From the IMG/VR virus record IMGVR_UViG_3300010389_000077, positions 1 to 31,515 of that record: a stretch of DNA of 31,515 bases, one strand, 5' to 3'. A model generated the notes under the pieces. The model was not told the origin of the DNA. It was given only the letters and a program-made list of their open reading frames with translations, and searched no databases. Made by a program: the position numbers and the translations under genes. This DNA is from a virus. How positions within the stretch are numbered: position 1 is the first letter of the stretch; each line of letters begins with the position of its first letter. Below are positions 1 through 6,175 of this stretch, one piece after another.

Positions 1-45
1 GATTCCTCTACGTCTCGTGGGCTCGGAGATGTGTATAAGAGACAG
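1..45. other. Illumina Nextera i7 adapter (assembly artefact)
   Basis: Bases 12-26 read GTCTCGTGGGCTCGG. Bases 27-45 read AGATGTGTATAAGAGACAG, the Tn5 mosaic end, so together they form the Nextera read-2 adapter. Bases 4-11 (TCCTCTAC) match the adapter-strand form of i7 index N712 as I remember it, and bases 1-3 (GAT) fit the end of P7. This is library sequence left on the contig end, not phage DNA. Confidence 0.97.
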
Positions 46-175
46 GTGCGGTATCGTGCATAACTTCTTGAATCACTCTTGTGGGTGGTATTTTTTCATA
101 ATCTGTAATCAATTTTGAGGTTCCCCACATCTCTCTCATGTAATTTTTGTCTCTATCCACGGGTAAATTTGACAT
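46..175 (-). CDS. Conserved phage protein, 3' end lost to adapter
   Basis: The first 43 codons read from an ATG at 175 with an AGGAG ribosome site about 7 nt upstream. The protein begins MSNLPVDRDKNYMREMWG and continues with a hydrophilic stretch (KLITDYEKIPP). The frame is open until it meets the adapter at base 45, so the C-terminus is missing. It resembles a small uncharacterised cyanophage protein, judged from memory only. Function unknown. Confidence 0.75.
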
Positions 176-242
176 TTTTTTGCTCCTGTTTTAAAGTTAA
201 AACAGAACTTTTATAAAGGAGGTTCCTATCTCCCTATACTAT

Positions 243-569
243 TTAACGATTTACTTCTCGTAAATTATAATTGTAGGAATTTAGGTATTTGAGTAATTCA
301 ATTGCAATAAGTCTTGGATTTCCTTCACCACAGGTATATACGTCAATTGCCACACAACCATTTTCTGGCCATGTGTGGCATGATACGTGACTTTCTGAGA
401 GTGCGATGACAATAGTGCATCCCTGAGGAAGAAAACAATGAGAAAAAATGTTTAAAATTGTCATTTTTGCACGAGTAATACCTTTTTCCATTGCTTCTTG
501 GAGTGATATTACATCGTTTAAGATTTCAAAATCTACATTATACACCTCTAAAAGAAGGTGTGTTCCCAT
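243..569 (-). CDS. speD: S-adenosylmethionine decarboxylase, phage auxiliary gene
   Basis: Decarboxylates S-adenosylmethionine to give the aminopropyl donor for spermidine. The protein (108 aa from the ATG) has the whole signature of the small prokaryotic pyruvoyl enzyme: SESHVSCHTWPENG at about 58-71 and DVYTCGEGNP at about 76-85. By comparison with Thermotoga SpeD, cleavage between E59 and S60 makes the pyruvoyl group, and H65 and C80 are the other catalytic residues. Spacing between these residues matches the family. An in-frame TTG at 584 would add five residues, but a TATAAT box at 584-589 would then overlap the start, so the ATG is preferred. speD is a known auxiliary gene of T4-like cyanophages, presumably supporting polyamine supply for DNA packaging or host metabolism. 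Confidence 0.95.
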   Translation of the reverse strand: MGTHLLLEVYNVDFEILNDVISLQEAMEKGITRAKMTILNIFSHCFLPQGCTIVIALSESHVSCHTWPENGCVAIDVYTCGEGNPRLIAIELLKYLNSYNYNLREVNR

Positions 570-611
570 TGAATAATGTTCCAATTATAATTTTAATAAA
601 AACTTATTTAT

Positions 612-758
612 TTACGATTTTCCTTGCCCTCGGTATTTTTTTCTTGCTTTATTTCGTGATGTCGCTGAATATTTTGTATTCGAACCCATTCCTTGCTTTG
701 TTTTTTTAGGAAGTGATTCAATTTCTTGCTTACCACCGGATGATTTTTTGATTGCCAT
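612..758 (-). CDS. Small basic conserved phage protein
   Basis: 48 aa and strongly basic, with a lysine/arginine-rich C-terminus (SRNKARKKYRGQGKS). It starts at an ATG preceded by a strong AGGAG. The start lies 2 nt past the stop of the upstream gene, so the two are probably translated together. The sequence style (KKTKQG...TKYSATSRNKA) is one I associate with small cyanophage proteins. A nucleic-acid-binding role is plausible from charge alone but not shown. Confidence 0.85.
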   Translation of the reverse strand: MAIKKSSGGKQEIESLPKKTKQGMGSNTKYSATSRNKARKKYRGQGKS

Positions 759-760
759 GT

Positions 761-919
761 CTATTCTCCTATGATTTCGGTTTCAATTTCATTTGGATTT
801 GGAGAACCTGTCTGATAAAACTCAGCTGCAAGGTCCTCCATAATATTAAAGTACTCTTCTTCCGAGAGATTTGAGTATATTTTTCTACCATTACATAGAA
901 TATTATATACTTCCTTCAT
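761..919 (-). CDS. Small acidic conserved phage protein
   Basis: 52 aa, reading MKEVYNILCNGRKIYSNLSE then EEYFNIMEDLAAEFYQTGSP. It probably has a short beta start followed by an acidic amphipathic helix. It begins 6 nt after the glycosyltransferase stop (925) and is followed at once by the basic 48-aa gene, forming a three-gene operon. Function unknown; the SEEEYFxxMEDLAxEFYQTGSP pattern looks typical of cyanophages. Confidence 0.85.
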   Translation of the reverse strand: MKEVYNILCNGRKIYSNLSEEEYFNIMEDLAAEFYQTGSPNPNEIETEIIGE

Positions 920-924
920 TTTTC

Positions 925-1683
925 TCAGATAATTCGTGTTTTTTCGTGTCCGACTCGAATACGAGGATCACACCAAATCTCAAATCCTGCTTCTTTTGCA
1001 TCCAGACAGAAAGATACATCTTCTCCACACATATCCTGAACCTCTCCAGATTCAAAGACTTGCATTTTTGGAGCAAACCATGGATATTTCATCTCAGAAT
1101 GCTCAAAAACTCCTTTTTTAATGAGTAACCAACCAAAACCGGCATAATCCACCGTAAATGGTTTGCGTCTTTTGCTGATACTTTCAACGGTTTCATGATT
1201 CATGACTCCACCATTATTGCGGAAATCATCTTCTTCCATCCAGTGGGCAACAGATGTAGTATGGCCGTCTTCTGTAGCGTACCATCCAGAGGCAATATCC
1301 TTATTCATTAGAATTAATTGCCAAAACTTTTCACTATTGAATACAATGTCGGAGTCAATCCATAATTGCCAATCATAGTTTAGTTTTCCGTCCCAGGGAA
1401 GTTGATCCGGTCCTCTAAGGACGTTTGCTCCAAGGCACTTACAACGAGCAAAGTTTACCATGGAGGAATAGTCCTGAGAAATCTGAATACTTGCTCCGGA
1501 CTGAACGAGATCGAAGCAGAGTTGTACAAAATTCTTAAGATAGGTATAGGATACTCCTCTTCCTGGTAAACAGAATACTATCGATTTTCCTTTTACTATT
1601 TCTTTTGCTAGGTTATAGTCCCATTCTGGTTGACTATCTGCTGCAACAGGCGATTTTGCCTTTACGGTGAATCCTTTTGCCAT
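925..1683 (-). CDS. GT-A fold glycosyltransferase-like protein
   Basis: 252 aa. The core fits a GT-A (family 2-like) glycosyltransferase: an SIVFCLPGRG strand at about 34-43, the metal-binding DSD motif in WIDSDIVF at 110-112, and a C-terminal GEDVSFC...GFEIWCDPRIRVGHEKT block with an acidic residue and a late histidine suited to nucleotide-sugar and metal binding. Cyanophages carry similar predicted transferases; the acceptor (DNA base, capsid or host surface sugar) cannot be told from sequence. It leads the operon running to speD. An extended -10 (TGTTATAAT) at 1707-1715 is its likely promoter. Confidence 0.8.
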   Translation of the reverse strand: MAKGFTVKAKSPVAADSQPEWDYNLAKEIVKGKSIVFCLPGRGVSYTYLKNFVQLCFDLVQSGASIQISQDYSSMVNFARCKCLGANVLRGPDQLPWDGKLNYDWQLWIDSDIVFNSEKFWQLILMNKDIASGWYATEDGHTTSVAHWMEEDDFRNNGGVMNHETVESISKRRKPFTVDYAGFGWLLIKKGVFEHSEMKYPWFAPKMQVFESGEVQDMCGEDVSFCLDAKEAGFEIWCDPRIRVGHEKTRII

Positions 1684-1706
1684 AAAATTACAATACTCAA
1701 TTCTTT

Positions 1707-1715
1707 ATTATAACA
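1707..1715 (-). promoter_or_regulatory. Extended -10 promoter of the glycosyltransferase operon
   Basis: On the minus strand the sequence reads TGTTATAAT, a consensus extended -10 element, about 24 nt before the ATG at 1683. No clear -35 box was found, as expected for extended -10 promoters. Confidence 0.55.
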
Positions 1716-1731
1716 GATTATCTATAAGAGG

Positions 1732-1905
1732 TCAATCATCTCTTTCTGAAATCACAATTTCATCACCTTCGAGTCTTATTTTAATCTCTGTATCTTCGTA
1801 CCAAGAGAGTTCATTCATAATTTGCTCCGGAACGGTTATGAAGTATTTTCCCGTAATTGGATCAACTTGTATGGAGTCAAAAATTTCTTCAGAATTTTTT
1901 TTCAT
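1732..1905 (-). CDS. AbrB/SpoVT-like swapped-hairpin small protein
   Basis: 57 aa. The order of short strands (SIQVDPITGKYFITVPEQIM, then EIKIRLEGDEIVISE) matches a single AbrB/MazE-type swapped-hairpin DNA-binding domain. The same pattern recurs as a C-terminal domain in the gene at 25338-25883. It could be a small transcription factor. A TATAAT box ends 9 nt before the ATG, and a TATAAATA late element lies at 1972-1979. Spelling of the domain is clear; the function is inferred. Confidence 0.7.
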   Translation of the reverse strand: MKKNSEEIFDSIQVDPITGKYFITVPEQIMNELSWYEDTEIKIRLEGDEIVISERDD

Positions 1906-1971
1906 GTCTTTGTATTATATGCGACCTTTTATGAATTATATAGTACTGAAAAATTTTTTAAGTCAGATCGG

Positions 1972-1979
1972 TATTTATA
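1972..1979 (-). promoter_or_regulatory. Candidate T4-type late promoter
   Basis: The minus strand reads CTATAAATAC, a perfect TATAAATA late element, about 67 nt upstream of the AbrB-like gene. Exact copies elsewhere in the window stand before particle genes. Confidence 0.45.
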
Positions 1980-2091
1980 GGTCGATTTGGGTCGTTTATA
2001 GCTTATAAGGACCCATAAAAATCAAACAACCCCCCCGGACCCCTGCGTATACACGAACGAACATAAGTGCGCCCACACGCATATACGAATA

Positions 2092-2113
2092 GGGGAGGGA
2101 TTGCGCCCTCCCC
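2092..2113 (-). terminator. GC hairpin after gene 2127-2318
   Basis: Perfect 8-bp stem GGGGAGGG/CCCTCCCC with a 6-nt loop, just downstream of the stop at 2127. An identical stem and loop occur at 2946-2967. Here no clear U-tract follows, so termination is less certain than structure. Confidence 0.6.
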
Positions 2114-2126
2114 AGTGTAACTAACC

Positions 2127-2318
2127 TCAGTACTGATCCATGAGATTGTGGAGATCACGCAGCGCACTTAGGCGCTGTGGATTATCATCACGCTGATCAG
2201 GATAGAGGTCGGGATTATTAACAACACCGCTCACCATGTGATAACGTTCAGCGATTGCATCCTTCAAACAAACTAACTGCATGTCGGTGAGATTTAGGAT
2301 GACTGGAGTGATGTTCAT
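2127..2318 (-). CDS. Hypothetical small helical protein
   Basis: 63 aa, mostly helical in character: LTDMQLVCLKDAIAERYHM, then a hydrophilic turn rich in Asp/Asn/Gln, then QRLSALRDLHNLMDQY. It is flanked by GC hairpins on both sides. A TACACT box (2326-2331) lies only 8 nt before the ATG and there is no Shine-Dalgarno site. Not recognised; may be a small regulatory or inhibitor protein, but nothing in the sequence proves it. Confidence 0.7.
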   Translation of the reverse strand: MNITPVILNLTDMQLVCLKDAIAERYHMVSGVVNNPDLYPDQRDDNPQRLSALRDLHNLMDQY

Positions 2319-2351
2319 GGGACTAAGTGTAGAGTGAAAGTGTAGAGAATA

Positions 2352-2370
2352 GGGGGAGGATTAGTCCCCC
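2352..2370 (-). terminator. GC hairpin after gene 2384-2713
   Basis: Stem GGGGGA/TCCCCC with a 7-nt loop, 14 nt past the stop at 2384. It separates two single-gene units and sits just upstream of the TACACT box of the next gene. Confidence 0.5.
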
Positions 2371-2383
2371 TTAAGTGTAACGA

Positions 2384-2713
2384 TCAGCGGCGGATCATTA
2401 CGTAGGGGTCGCCAACGTTGGCGACTGCGCGACCGGTCCGGACTGCCCTCTCTTTAGTCGCCTTAATTTCAGCGGCAAGCGCAGGACACGTGACCTGCAC
2501 GGTCCGGCGCCCGGCGCACACGCTAACGGTGCCTACGTCGGTTTTGACCCGCGTCTCCCCGGCACGCTGCAGCATCTCCAGCAGCATCTCACGCCGCGCC
2601 TTAAGCACGCTAGTTTCGTACTCGACTAGCGCCTGTTGTTCCAGCACACCCTCCGCCAGGGCGGCGATGGCATCGATGCCGGTCAGGGTTTCAGCGGTTG
2701 CGGTTGCGGTCAT
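2384..2713 (-). CDS. Hypothetical protein, Ala/Glu-rich with coiled-coil
   Basis: 109 aa from the ATG at 2713 (MTATATAETLTGIDAI). Residues about 15-55 are helical and heptad-like (ALAEGVLEQQALVEYETSVL, then KARREMLLEML). A beta-rich, arginine-containing second half follows (RTVQVTCPALAAEIKATKER, ending DPYVMIRR). Two other genes here also start MTAT, which supports this start over the longer open frame running back into the repeated leader. Codon use is GC-rich compared with the right part of the window. Not recognised. Confidence 0.75.
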   Translation of the reverse strand: MTATATAETLTGIDAIAALAEGVLEQQALVEYETSVLKARREMLLEMLQRAGETRVKTDVGTVSVCAGRRTVQVTCPALAAEIKATKERAVRTGRAVANVGDPYVMIRR

Positions 2714-2724
2714 GGGTTTCTCTC

Positions 2725-2905
2725 CCGTGGTTGACCCCCATATATTAACCCCTAGGACCGGATCCCGCCACCATCCAATGGTAACAACCGATACCAAAAC
2801 CAGAATCCAATTGATCAGGGATCCTAATGTATCGAAACGTGAAAAAGCTTGACCTGGGCCCCGGAACCGAGTAGACTTGATCTGTACCCACCCTGCCATG
2901 AAATA
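2725..2905 (-). promoter_or_regulatory. Long repeated 5' leader, copy 1
   Basis: About 180 nt between an AT-rich promoter side and the gene start at 2713, opening with GGCAGGG (minus strand of 2891-2897). It is nearly identical to the leader at 4075-4255 and shares its gene-proximal half, including a CCTAGG motif, with 4785-4990. Strong conservation outside genes suggests an early promoter plus a structured leader RNA. Confidence 0.65.
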
Positions 2906-2945
2906 GTTGGATATAGTAAATACAAAAAACTTAAGTGTAAAGAAA

Positions 2946-2967
2946 GGGGAGGGATTGCGCCCTCCCC
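2946..2967 (-). terminator. Intrinsic terminator of gene 2976-3638
   Basis: Perfect stem GGGGAGGG/CCCTCCCC followed on the minus strand by TTTCTTT. It lies 9 nt after the stop at 2976, so stem plus U-rich tail makes a good rho-independent terminator. Confidence 0.75.
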
Positions 2968-2975
2968 GGTATACC

Positions 2976-3638
2976 CTACCACCCGAACTTCGTGGCGCAG
3001 ATAGGACCAATCCCCGCTTCAATGCTACGGGGATCGGTTAACTCCCGCCCGCAACATGAACAGGATCCTGATACCTTACCGTAGCGGATTGCAGCGGTCA
3101 GCGGATCACTTGCCGCCGCTATTATGATCTCTTTAACTGTATCCGACAGGCGCGAATCACACCCCTGAGGTGTAACCTTGCCAAGGTACTTGGGTTTGAG
3201 ACCATAATCTCCCATCTCAGTCTCAGTCTGCGATGTAACCCACAGCGCAGAAAGATCGCGGTTAGGTTTAACGTTAACCCCATCGAATCGCAGGGTTAGG
3301 CGCTTTGCGCCCTTAGACTTTGCTGCCTCGAAGGCAGCAAATAGGGCGTCAAATTGCGAGGGTTCGTTATCACTTTGCGGCGCGGATTGTGCCGCCGCAA
3401 AATCTACCGCTAACTTATGAACCCACGCTAATTGCTTGTCCGAAAGTTTGTCCGCCTGATACAAACTACGGGCAAAGTTGCCGGGAACATAATATAGTAA
3501 ATCCCACGCAGTATCGTCCATAAATTTAGACTCAAAAGTGATAGATTCTCCCCGGCAAACTACAGTAAACTCCCGCGCCGGCAGCAGAGCCAGGGCAATC
3601 AATTCGGCAGCGGAGCGGCGGGCGGTGGTGGCAGTCAT
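2976..3638 (-). CDS. Zinc-ribbon protein with DUF6011-like C-terminus
   Basis: 220 aa from MTATTARRSA. The last ~30 residues carry the Cys pattern C193-x2-C196-G and C214 within a GRELTDPRSIEAGIGPICA block, typical of the DUF6011 domain found in phage and actinobacterial proteins that may bind zinc. The N-terminal 190 residues are variable, with a charged patch (EAAKSKGAKRLTLRFDG) and a strand-rich middle. The open frame extends 47 codons upstream, but that part crosses the promoter TATACT (3705-3710) and an inverted repeat, so it is treated as leader. Molecular role unknown. Confidence 0.75.
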   Translation of the reverse strand: MTATTARRSAAELIALALLPAREFTVVCRGESITFESKFMDDTAWDLLYYVPGNFARSLYQADKLSDKQLAWVHKLAVDFAAAQSAPQSDNEPSQFDALFAAFEAAKSKGAKRLTLRFDGVNVKPNRDLSALWVTSQTETEMGDYGLKPKYLGKVTPQGCDSRLSDTVKEIIIAAASDPLTAAIRYGKVSGSCSCCGRELTDPRSIEAGIGPICATKFGW

Positions 3639-3649
3639 GGGTCGCGGTG

Positions 3650-3700
3650 CGGATTGCTCTGCCATCCTATCACCTAGGACGCCCAACCGCAAGCAATCCG
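3650..3700 (-). repeat. Inverted repeat in leader of gene 2976-3638
   Basis: CGGATTGCT (3650-3658) pairs with AGCAATCCG (3692-3700), enclosing a CCTAGG motif, directly upstream of the start codon region. In RNA this would form a 9-bp stem near the 5' end, much like the 13-bp stem at 6176-6269. Confidence 0.55.
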
Positions 3701-3734
3701 GAAAAGTATATCTAACTCTACGCAAGTTTAATAT

Positions 3735-3800
3735 ATTATTATTGCCTGGCAGGGTAGGTGTCTTGGTTTGTGTCATCACGCCGCCCGCGTTCGCTTGATT
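3735..3800 (+). promoter_or_regulatory. Inverted copy of the GGCAGGG leader start
   Basis: The plus strand reads TATTATTATTGCCTGGCAGGG, then a GTGTC...TTTGTGTCATCACGCC tract. It is clearly homologous to the minus-strand leader beginning at 6332. This copy points right, against the surrounding genes, with no convincing plus-strand gene to serve. Likely an inversion or remnant left by module shuffling. Confidence 0.5.
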
Positions 3801-3824
3801 GTCTCCCTACTGTAGCAGCGGGAT

Positions 3825-3844
3825 GGGGGATCCCGCGATCCCCC
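3825..3844 (-). terminator. GC hairpin after gene 3865-4065
   Basis: Perfect stem GGGGGATC/GATCCCCC with a 4-nt loop, 20 nt beyond the stop at 3865. Near-identical hairpins stand at 5795-5814 and 6794-6812. No U-tract follows, so it may act as an RNA 3' end or processing structure rather than a classical terminator. Confidence 0.55.
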
Positions 3845-3864
3845 TTGTGCAACTTAGCGGATTG

Positions 3865-4065
3865 TCACACGGCGCCCCGCGCTGCCAGGCAAGCGCCCCA
3901 GAAGTCAACCCAGGACTCTCCCCGCTGGCGCTCTACGGTGCCCCAAGCGGCGCGGGCAGCGGCACGGCGGCGAGCGCGAGGCATGGCAGCATCAGGGCGC
4001 TGGCGCAGGGTGTGAAAGTCTGCCACGGCGGCGGCGGTGACAGCGGGGGCAAAACGGAAGATCAC
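3865..4065 (-). CDS. Hypothetical small Ala/Arg-rich protein
   Basis: 66 aa from a GTG at 4065. There is no usable ATG before residue 30. The GTG sits at the end of a GTCAATCGCACCACACC leader, the same place where neighbouring genes have their ATG. The protein is basic (RPDAAMPRARRRAAARAAW) and ends in ESWVDFWGACLAARGAV. The stop overlaps the dyad seen after other genes. GC content is the highest of the window. Not recognised; gene status moderately supported by module context. Confidence 0.5.
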   Translation of the reverse strand: MIFRFAPAVTAAAVADFHTLRQRPDAAMPRARRRAAARAAWGTVERQRGESWVDFWGACLAARGAV

Positions 4066-4074
4066 GGCGGTGTG

Positions 4075-4255
4075 GTGCGATTGACTTCCATACAATAACC
4101 CCTAGGACTCGATCCCGCAAGGTCCAAACGGTAACAACCGATACCAAAACCAGAATCCAATTGATCAGGGATCCTAATGTGTCGAAACGTGAAAAACCTT
4201 GACAGGGGCCCCGGATTCCAGTAGACTTGATCTGTACCCACCCTGCCCTGAAATA
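4075..4255 (-). promoter_or_regulatory. Long repeated 5' leader, copy 2
   Basis: Near-copy of 2725-2905, differing at scattered positions, again starting GGCAGGG (minus strand of 4241-4247) and containing CCTAGG. It leads into the gene at 3865-4065. The scattered changes are not biased to codon third positions, arguing against a translated leader. Confidence 0.65.
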
Positions 4256-4274
4256 GTTAGATATACTGAAAGAA

Positions 4275-4300
4275 AAAGCGTTAAGTATACTTAACGCTTT
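4275..4300 (-). terminator. Perfect-palindrome intrinsic terminator
   Basis: AAAGCGTTAAG and CTTAACGCTTT flank a TATA loop: an 11-bp perfect stem. On the minus strand it is followed by TTTTTCTTT, and it lies 6 nt after the stop of 4306-4473. A textbook rho-independent terminator. Confidence 0.85.
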
Positions 4301-4305
4301 CACAG

Positions 4306-4473
4306 TTAGGTATGCGCTTTGCGCCAATCTTCAAGAGGTTTTTTGTACTTTTCCCGGAAATATGCTGATATTTCAATAGCGTTGGAGGTGCCAACATAGG
4401 CACCTGCCCTATACATCGCCCACTCAATTTGGCGGGTTTCGATGTTAATGGCGGGAGAGAAAGTGCGGGTCAT
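4306..4473 (-). CDS. Hypothetical small protein
   Basis: 55 aa from MTRTFSPAINIETRQIEWAM. The second half, NAIEISAYFREKYKKPLEDW, looks helical and basic. The start at 4473 follows TATAGTT and avoids overlap with the upstream gene; a longer reading from 4575 would overlap gene 4541-4771 and cross its hairpin. It is the second gene of a two-gene unit ended by the palindromic terminator. Function unknown. Confidence 0.7.
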   Translation of the reverse strand: MTRTFSPAINIETRQIEWAMYRAGAYVGTSNAIEISAYFREKYKKPLEDWRKAHT

Positions 4474-4513
4474 AACTATACTGAAATGGTGGGGAAAAGT
4501 GTAATAAATTGGG

Positions 4514-4529
4514 GGGGAGTTGCCTCCCC
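4514..4529 (-). terminator. GC hairpin between genes 4541 and 4306
   Basis: Stem GGGGAG/CTCCCC with TTGC loop, 11 nt after the stop of 4541-4771. Same class as the hairpins at 2352 and 2092. Confidence 0.5.
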
Positions 4530-4540
4530 TTAAGTGTAAC

Positions 4541-4771
4541 TTAGTGTGCCAAATAATCCCTCCAAAATTCTTCATCGTACTCGCCTTTGCTTATTGGCAA
4601 AGGTGAGGCATACGTTACACCGCAGCTGCGGCCATATGCCACACACTCTCTAGTGCCAACTCCAATACACGTACCCTCTTTAGTGTACTCATCCCCAAAG
4701 GTGAGGTATTCTGAACCCTTAACCCAGCGGCGGTAAGGGTCTGGAATCATAGCGGCGGTGGGATTAGACAT
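4541..4771 (-). CDS. Hypothetical small protein
   Basis: 76 aa from MSNPTAAMIPDPYRRWVKGS. It contains three cysteines (TCIGVGTRECVAYGRSCGVT) and an acidic end (EYDEEFWRDYLAH). The ATG follows a GGGGTCC...ACACCGCTGAC leader related to the GTCAACC leaders nearby. First gene of a unit driven from the long leader at 4785-4990. Not recognised. Confidence 0.75.
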   Translation of the reverse strand: MSNPTAAMIPDPYRRWVKGSEYLTFGDEYTKEGTCIGVGTRECVAYGRSCGVTYASPLPISKGEYDEEFWRDYLAH

Positions 4772-4784
4772 GTCAGCGGTGTGC

Positions 4785-4990
4785 TTTGGACCCCCATAGA
4801 TTAACCCCTAGGACTCGATCCCGCAACCATCCAATGGTAACAACCGATACCAAAACCAGAATCCAATTGATCAGCAACGCTTATCGATTGAGACTCGCAG
4901 TCTGCCCCAGGATCGACTAGACTGAGGGAACAACAGAAGAGGGAGCGCAGAGAGCGCGATGATACAAATCTAGTAACTCACCCTGCCAAG
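4785..4990 (-). promoter_or_regulatory. Long repeated 5' leader, copy 3
   Basis: Starts at GGCAGGG (minus strand of 4981-4987) just after a TTATAC -10-like box. Its gene-proximal ~90 nt match copies 1 and 2, including CCTAGG. Its distal part instead resembles the leaders at 6270-6332 and 9960-10043. It therefore looks like a hybrid made by recombination between two leader types. Confidence 0.65.
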
Positions 4991-4994
4991 GTAT

Positions 4995-5157
4995 AATCTC
5001 GTAAAATATAAAGAATAAAGAATCGAATCATTCTTTATATCTTTATACTTAGTTAAATATAATTTTATACTTAGTTAAATGTAAAGATATAAAGAATTAG
5101 ACAGGACTGAATGTAAAGAATAAACCACACCACTGACAATAAATTACATTCAATCCT
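4995..5157. repeat. AT-rich repeated spacer with terminator-like inverted repeat
   Basis: Gene-free. The first ~45 nt are almost identical to 7325-7370, and ATACTTAGTTAAATGTAAA-like units occur twice (two more at 7330-7450). From 5103 to 5157 a large inverted repeat (TGAATGTAA 5108-5116 with TTACATTCA 5144-5152, plus AGGA/TCCT) lies downstream of gene 5184-5315 and is followed on the minus strand by a T-rich run, so it may be that gene's terminator. Confidence 0.6.
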
Positions 5158-5183
5158 GAGTATTTCCTTATATCTTTAGTTCT

Positions 5184-5315
5184 TTATGCTAACTTCGCTG
5201 GACTTCCACAAGATATGTAAAACTCTACCATACGTTGCGCCTCTTCTAGTGTTGCGAACGATTGTGTGCGCCATTCACAATCTCCGTATGGAATCTGATA
5301 ACGTACAATAAACAT
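5184..5315 (-). CDS. Small conserved phage protein
   Basis: 43 aa from MFIVRYQIPYGDCEWRTQSF. A short beta hairpin is followed by a helix (ATLEEAQRMVEFYISCGSPA). This WRTxSFxTLEEAxRMxEFYxSCG pattern looks like small cyanophage proteins I have seen. It has no Shine-Dalgarno; the upstream region is the repeat zone with TCTCGTCGAGA palindromes. Function unknown. Confidence 0.75.
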   Translation of the reverse strand: MFIVRYQIPYGDCEWRTQSFATLEEAQRMVEFYISCGSPAKLA

Positions 5316-5319
5316 GATG

Positions 5320-5445
5320 ATAATGTGTGTGTCGAGATGATGTAATGAATGTGTGTCGAGATGTATGATATGTTATGATATGATACATCTCACGAGATGT
5401 TTATGTTATCTCGACGAGATTTGTTTATAGTCTCGTCGAGATTTG
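5320..5445. repeat. TCTCGTCGAGA palindrome cluster 1
   Basis: Two perfect 11-mers, TCTCGACGAGA at 5409-5419 and TCTCGTCGAGA at 5431-5441. A related dyad, ACATCTC-AC-GAGATGT, lies near 5386-5401, and short ATGATATG-type repeats surround them. The cluster sits between the start of gene 5184-5315 and the stop of gene 5457-5750. The same motif recurs at three other intergenic sites. Confidence 0.85.
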
Positions 5446-5456
5446 TATCTTTATAT

Positions 5457-5750
5457 CTACTGTGCTGCCGCCCAGTTCATCACTTCCAGCATCTCATTTG
5501 GTGTAACCCAACCCCTAACTTGATCACAATCAGGACAACCAGGAAACCCGGTGACAAAGTTACCATCAGGACCGATCACAGCAATCTCCGCATCGGGAGA
5601 ATTGTGATCACTCCAGACTTTAACAGTGGCGCCAACTTCTATAGGAAAATCCCGATTTTCGCAGTAGTTACCAGCGCCGAACATAACGCTGACAGTAAAA
5701 CCGTTCGGGAAAGTTGTTTGGAATCCCTTTTGAGCGAAAGTCTTAAACAT
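5457..5750 (-). CDS. Conserved phage hypothetical protein
   Basis: 97 aa from MFKTFAQKGFQTTFPNGFTV. Beta-rich, with FGAGNYCENR at about 30-39 and CPDC in the second half, ending in a helix (TPNEMLEVMNWAAAQ). The ATG at 5750 follows GTCAACCACACCGGACCCAACC, the shared leader of this region; the longer reading from 5822 would include the upstream hairpin. Related small proteins occur in cyanophages as I recall, always uncharacterised. Confidence 0.8.
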   Translation of the reverse strand: MFKTFAQKGFQTTFPNGFTVSVMFGAGNYCENRDFPIEVGATVKVWSDHNSPDAEIAVIGPDGNFVTGFPGCPDCDQVRGWVTPNEMLEVMNWAAAQ

Positions 5751-5770
5751 GGTTGGGTCCGGTGTGGTTG

Positions 5771-5787
5771 ACTTAATCAGTATAGGG
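5771..5787 (-). promoter_or_regulatory. TATACT box with GTCAACC leader (gene 5457)
   Basis: On the minus strand TATACTGATTAAGTCAACC leads to the ATG at 5750. The same arrangement (TAYACT, a few A/T, GTCAACC) precedes genes ending at 6747, 8054, 8483 and others, suggesting a repeated promoter-leader unit. Confidence 0.5.
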
Positions 5788-5794
5788 GATGGAT

Positions 5795-5837
5795 GGGGGA
5801 TCCCGTGATCCCCCGGTGACACTTAACGGATTGTCAC
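5795..5837 (-). repeat. Double stem-loop after gene 5834-6148
   Basis: Two structures in tandem: the dyad GTGACA-N10-TGTCAC at 5816-5837, whose right arm contains the stop codon, and the stem GGGGGATC/GATCCCCC at 5795-5814. The pair closes the unit before the next TATACT box. Confidence 0.7.
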
Positions 5838-6148
5838 ACCTCCACCGATTCGATGTCACCGTGGCGACGAGCGCGGGCGATCAGCGATCCCCAGGAGACG
5901 CTAGAACGTGCCTCCGGATCGCTCAGCAGATCAAACCACTTAGCAGCGGTTGCATCGTCTTCCACAGCGAAGCGGTAGACTTTAGGACTGGTGCGCCACT
6001 GGATCAGCGCATCGTATGCCATGCTGCCATCAGCAGCAGGGACCAATTCCAGCATCTTGATGGCGCCGGACTCCTCCTCGGTGAAGACCCAGGAGATCTT
6101 GAGAGCGTGGGCGGCCGCCCACGCGTGGGCGGCGAGCGTTGCGGTCAT
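5834..6148 (-). CDS. Hypothetical protein, possibly KTSC-like
   Basis: 104 aa from MTATLAAHAWAAAHALKISW. The tail KVYRFAVEDDATAAKWFDLL followed by SWGSLIARAR vaguely recalls the KTSC domain (a Tyr-Phe strand, then an amphipathic segment ending in a small-residue loop), but the match is weak. GC-rich codons. The start at 6148 shares the MTAT opening with genes at 2713 and 3638. Its stop is embedded in the 22-bp dyad. Function unknown. Confidence 0.7.
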   Translation of the reverse strand: MTATLAAHAWAAAHALKISWVFTEEESGAIKMLELVPAADGSMAYDALIQWRTSPKVYRFAVEDDATAAKWFDLLSDPEARSSVSWGSLIARARRHGDIESVEV

Positions 6149-6175
6149 TTGGTCGGTTTTGTTTGGGACTCCCAT

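Noticed and set aside
660-690. tRNA-like TTCGAA segment
   Set aside because: GGTTCGAAT occurs inside the small basic gene 612-758, and no acceptor or anticodon stems can be formed around it. No tRNA was found in the window.
2714-3022. Open frame through leader copy 1 joined to gene 2384-2713, with a membrane-like stretch (SLINWILVLVSVVT)
   Set aside because: Leader copy 2 reads similarly, but the differences fall at all codon positions, copy 3 loses the frame, and the leader lies between a promoter and a clear MTAT start.
3758-4098. Plus-strand open frames opposite gene 3865-4065
   Set aside because: Low-complexity Gly/Ala/Ser translation with no start signals. An inverted leader points into them, but codon pattern does not look coding.
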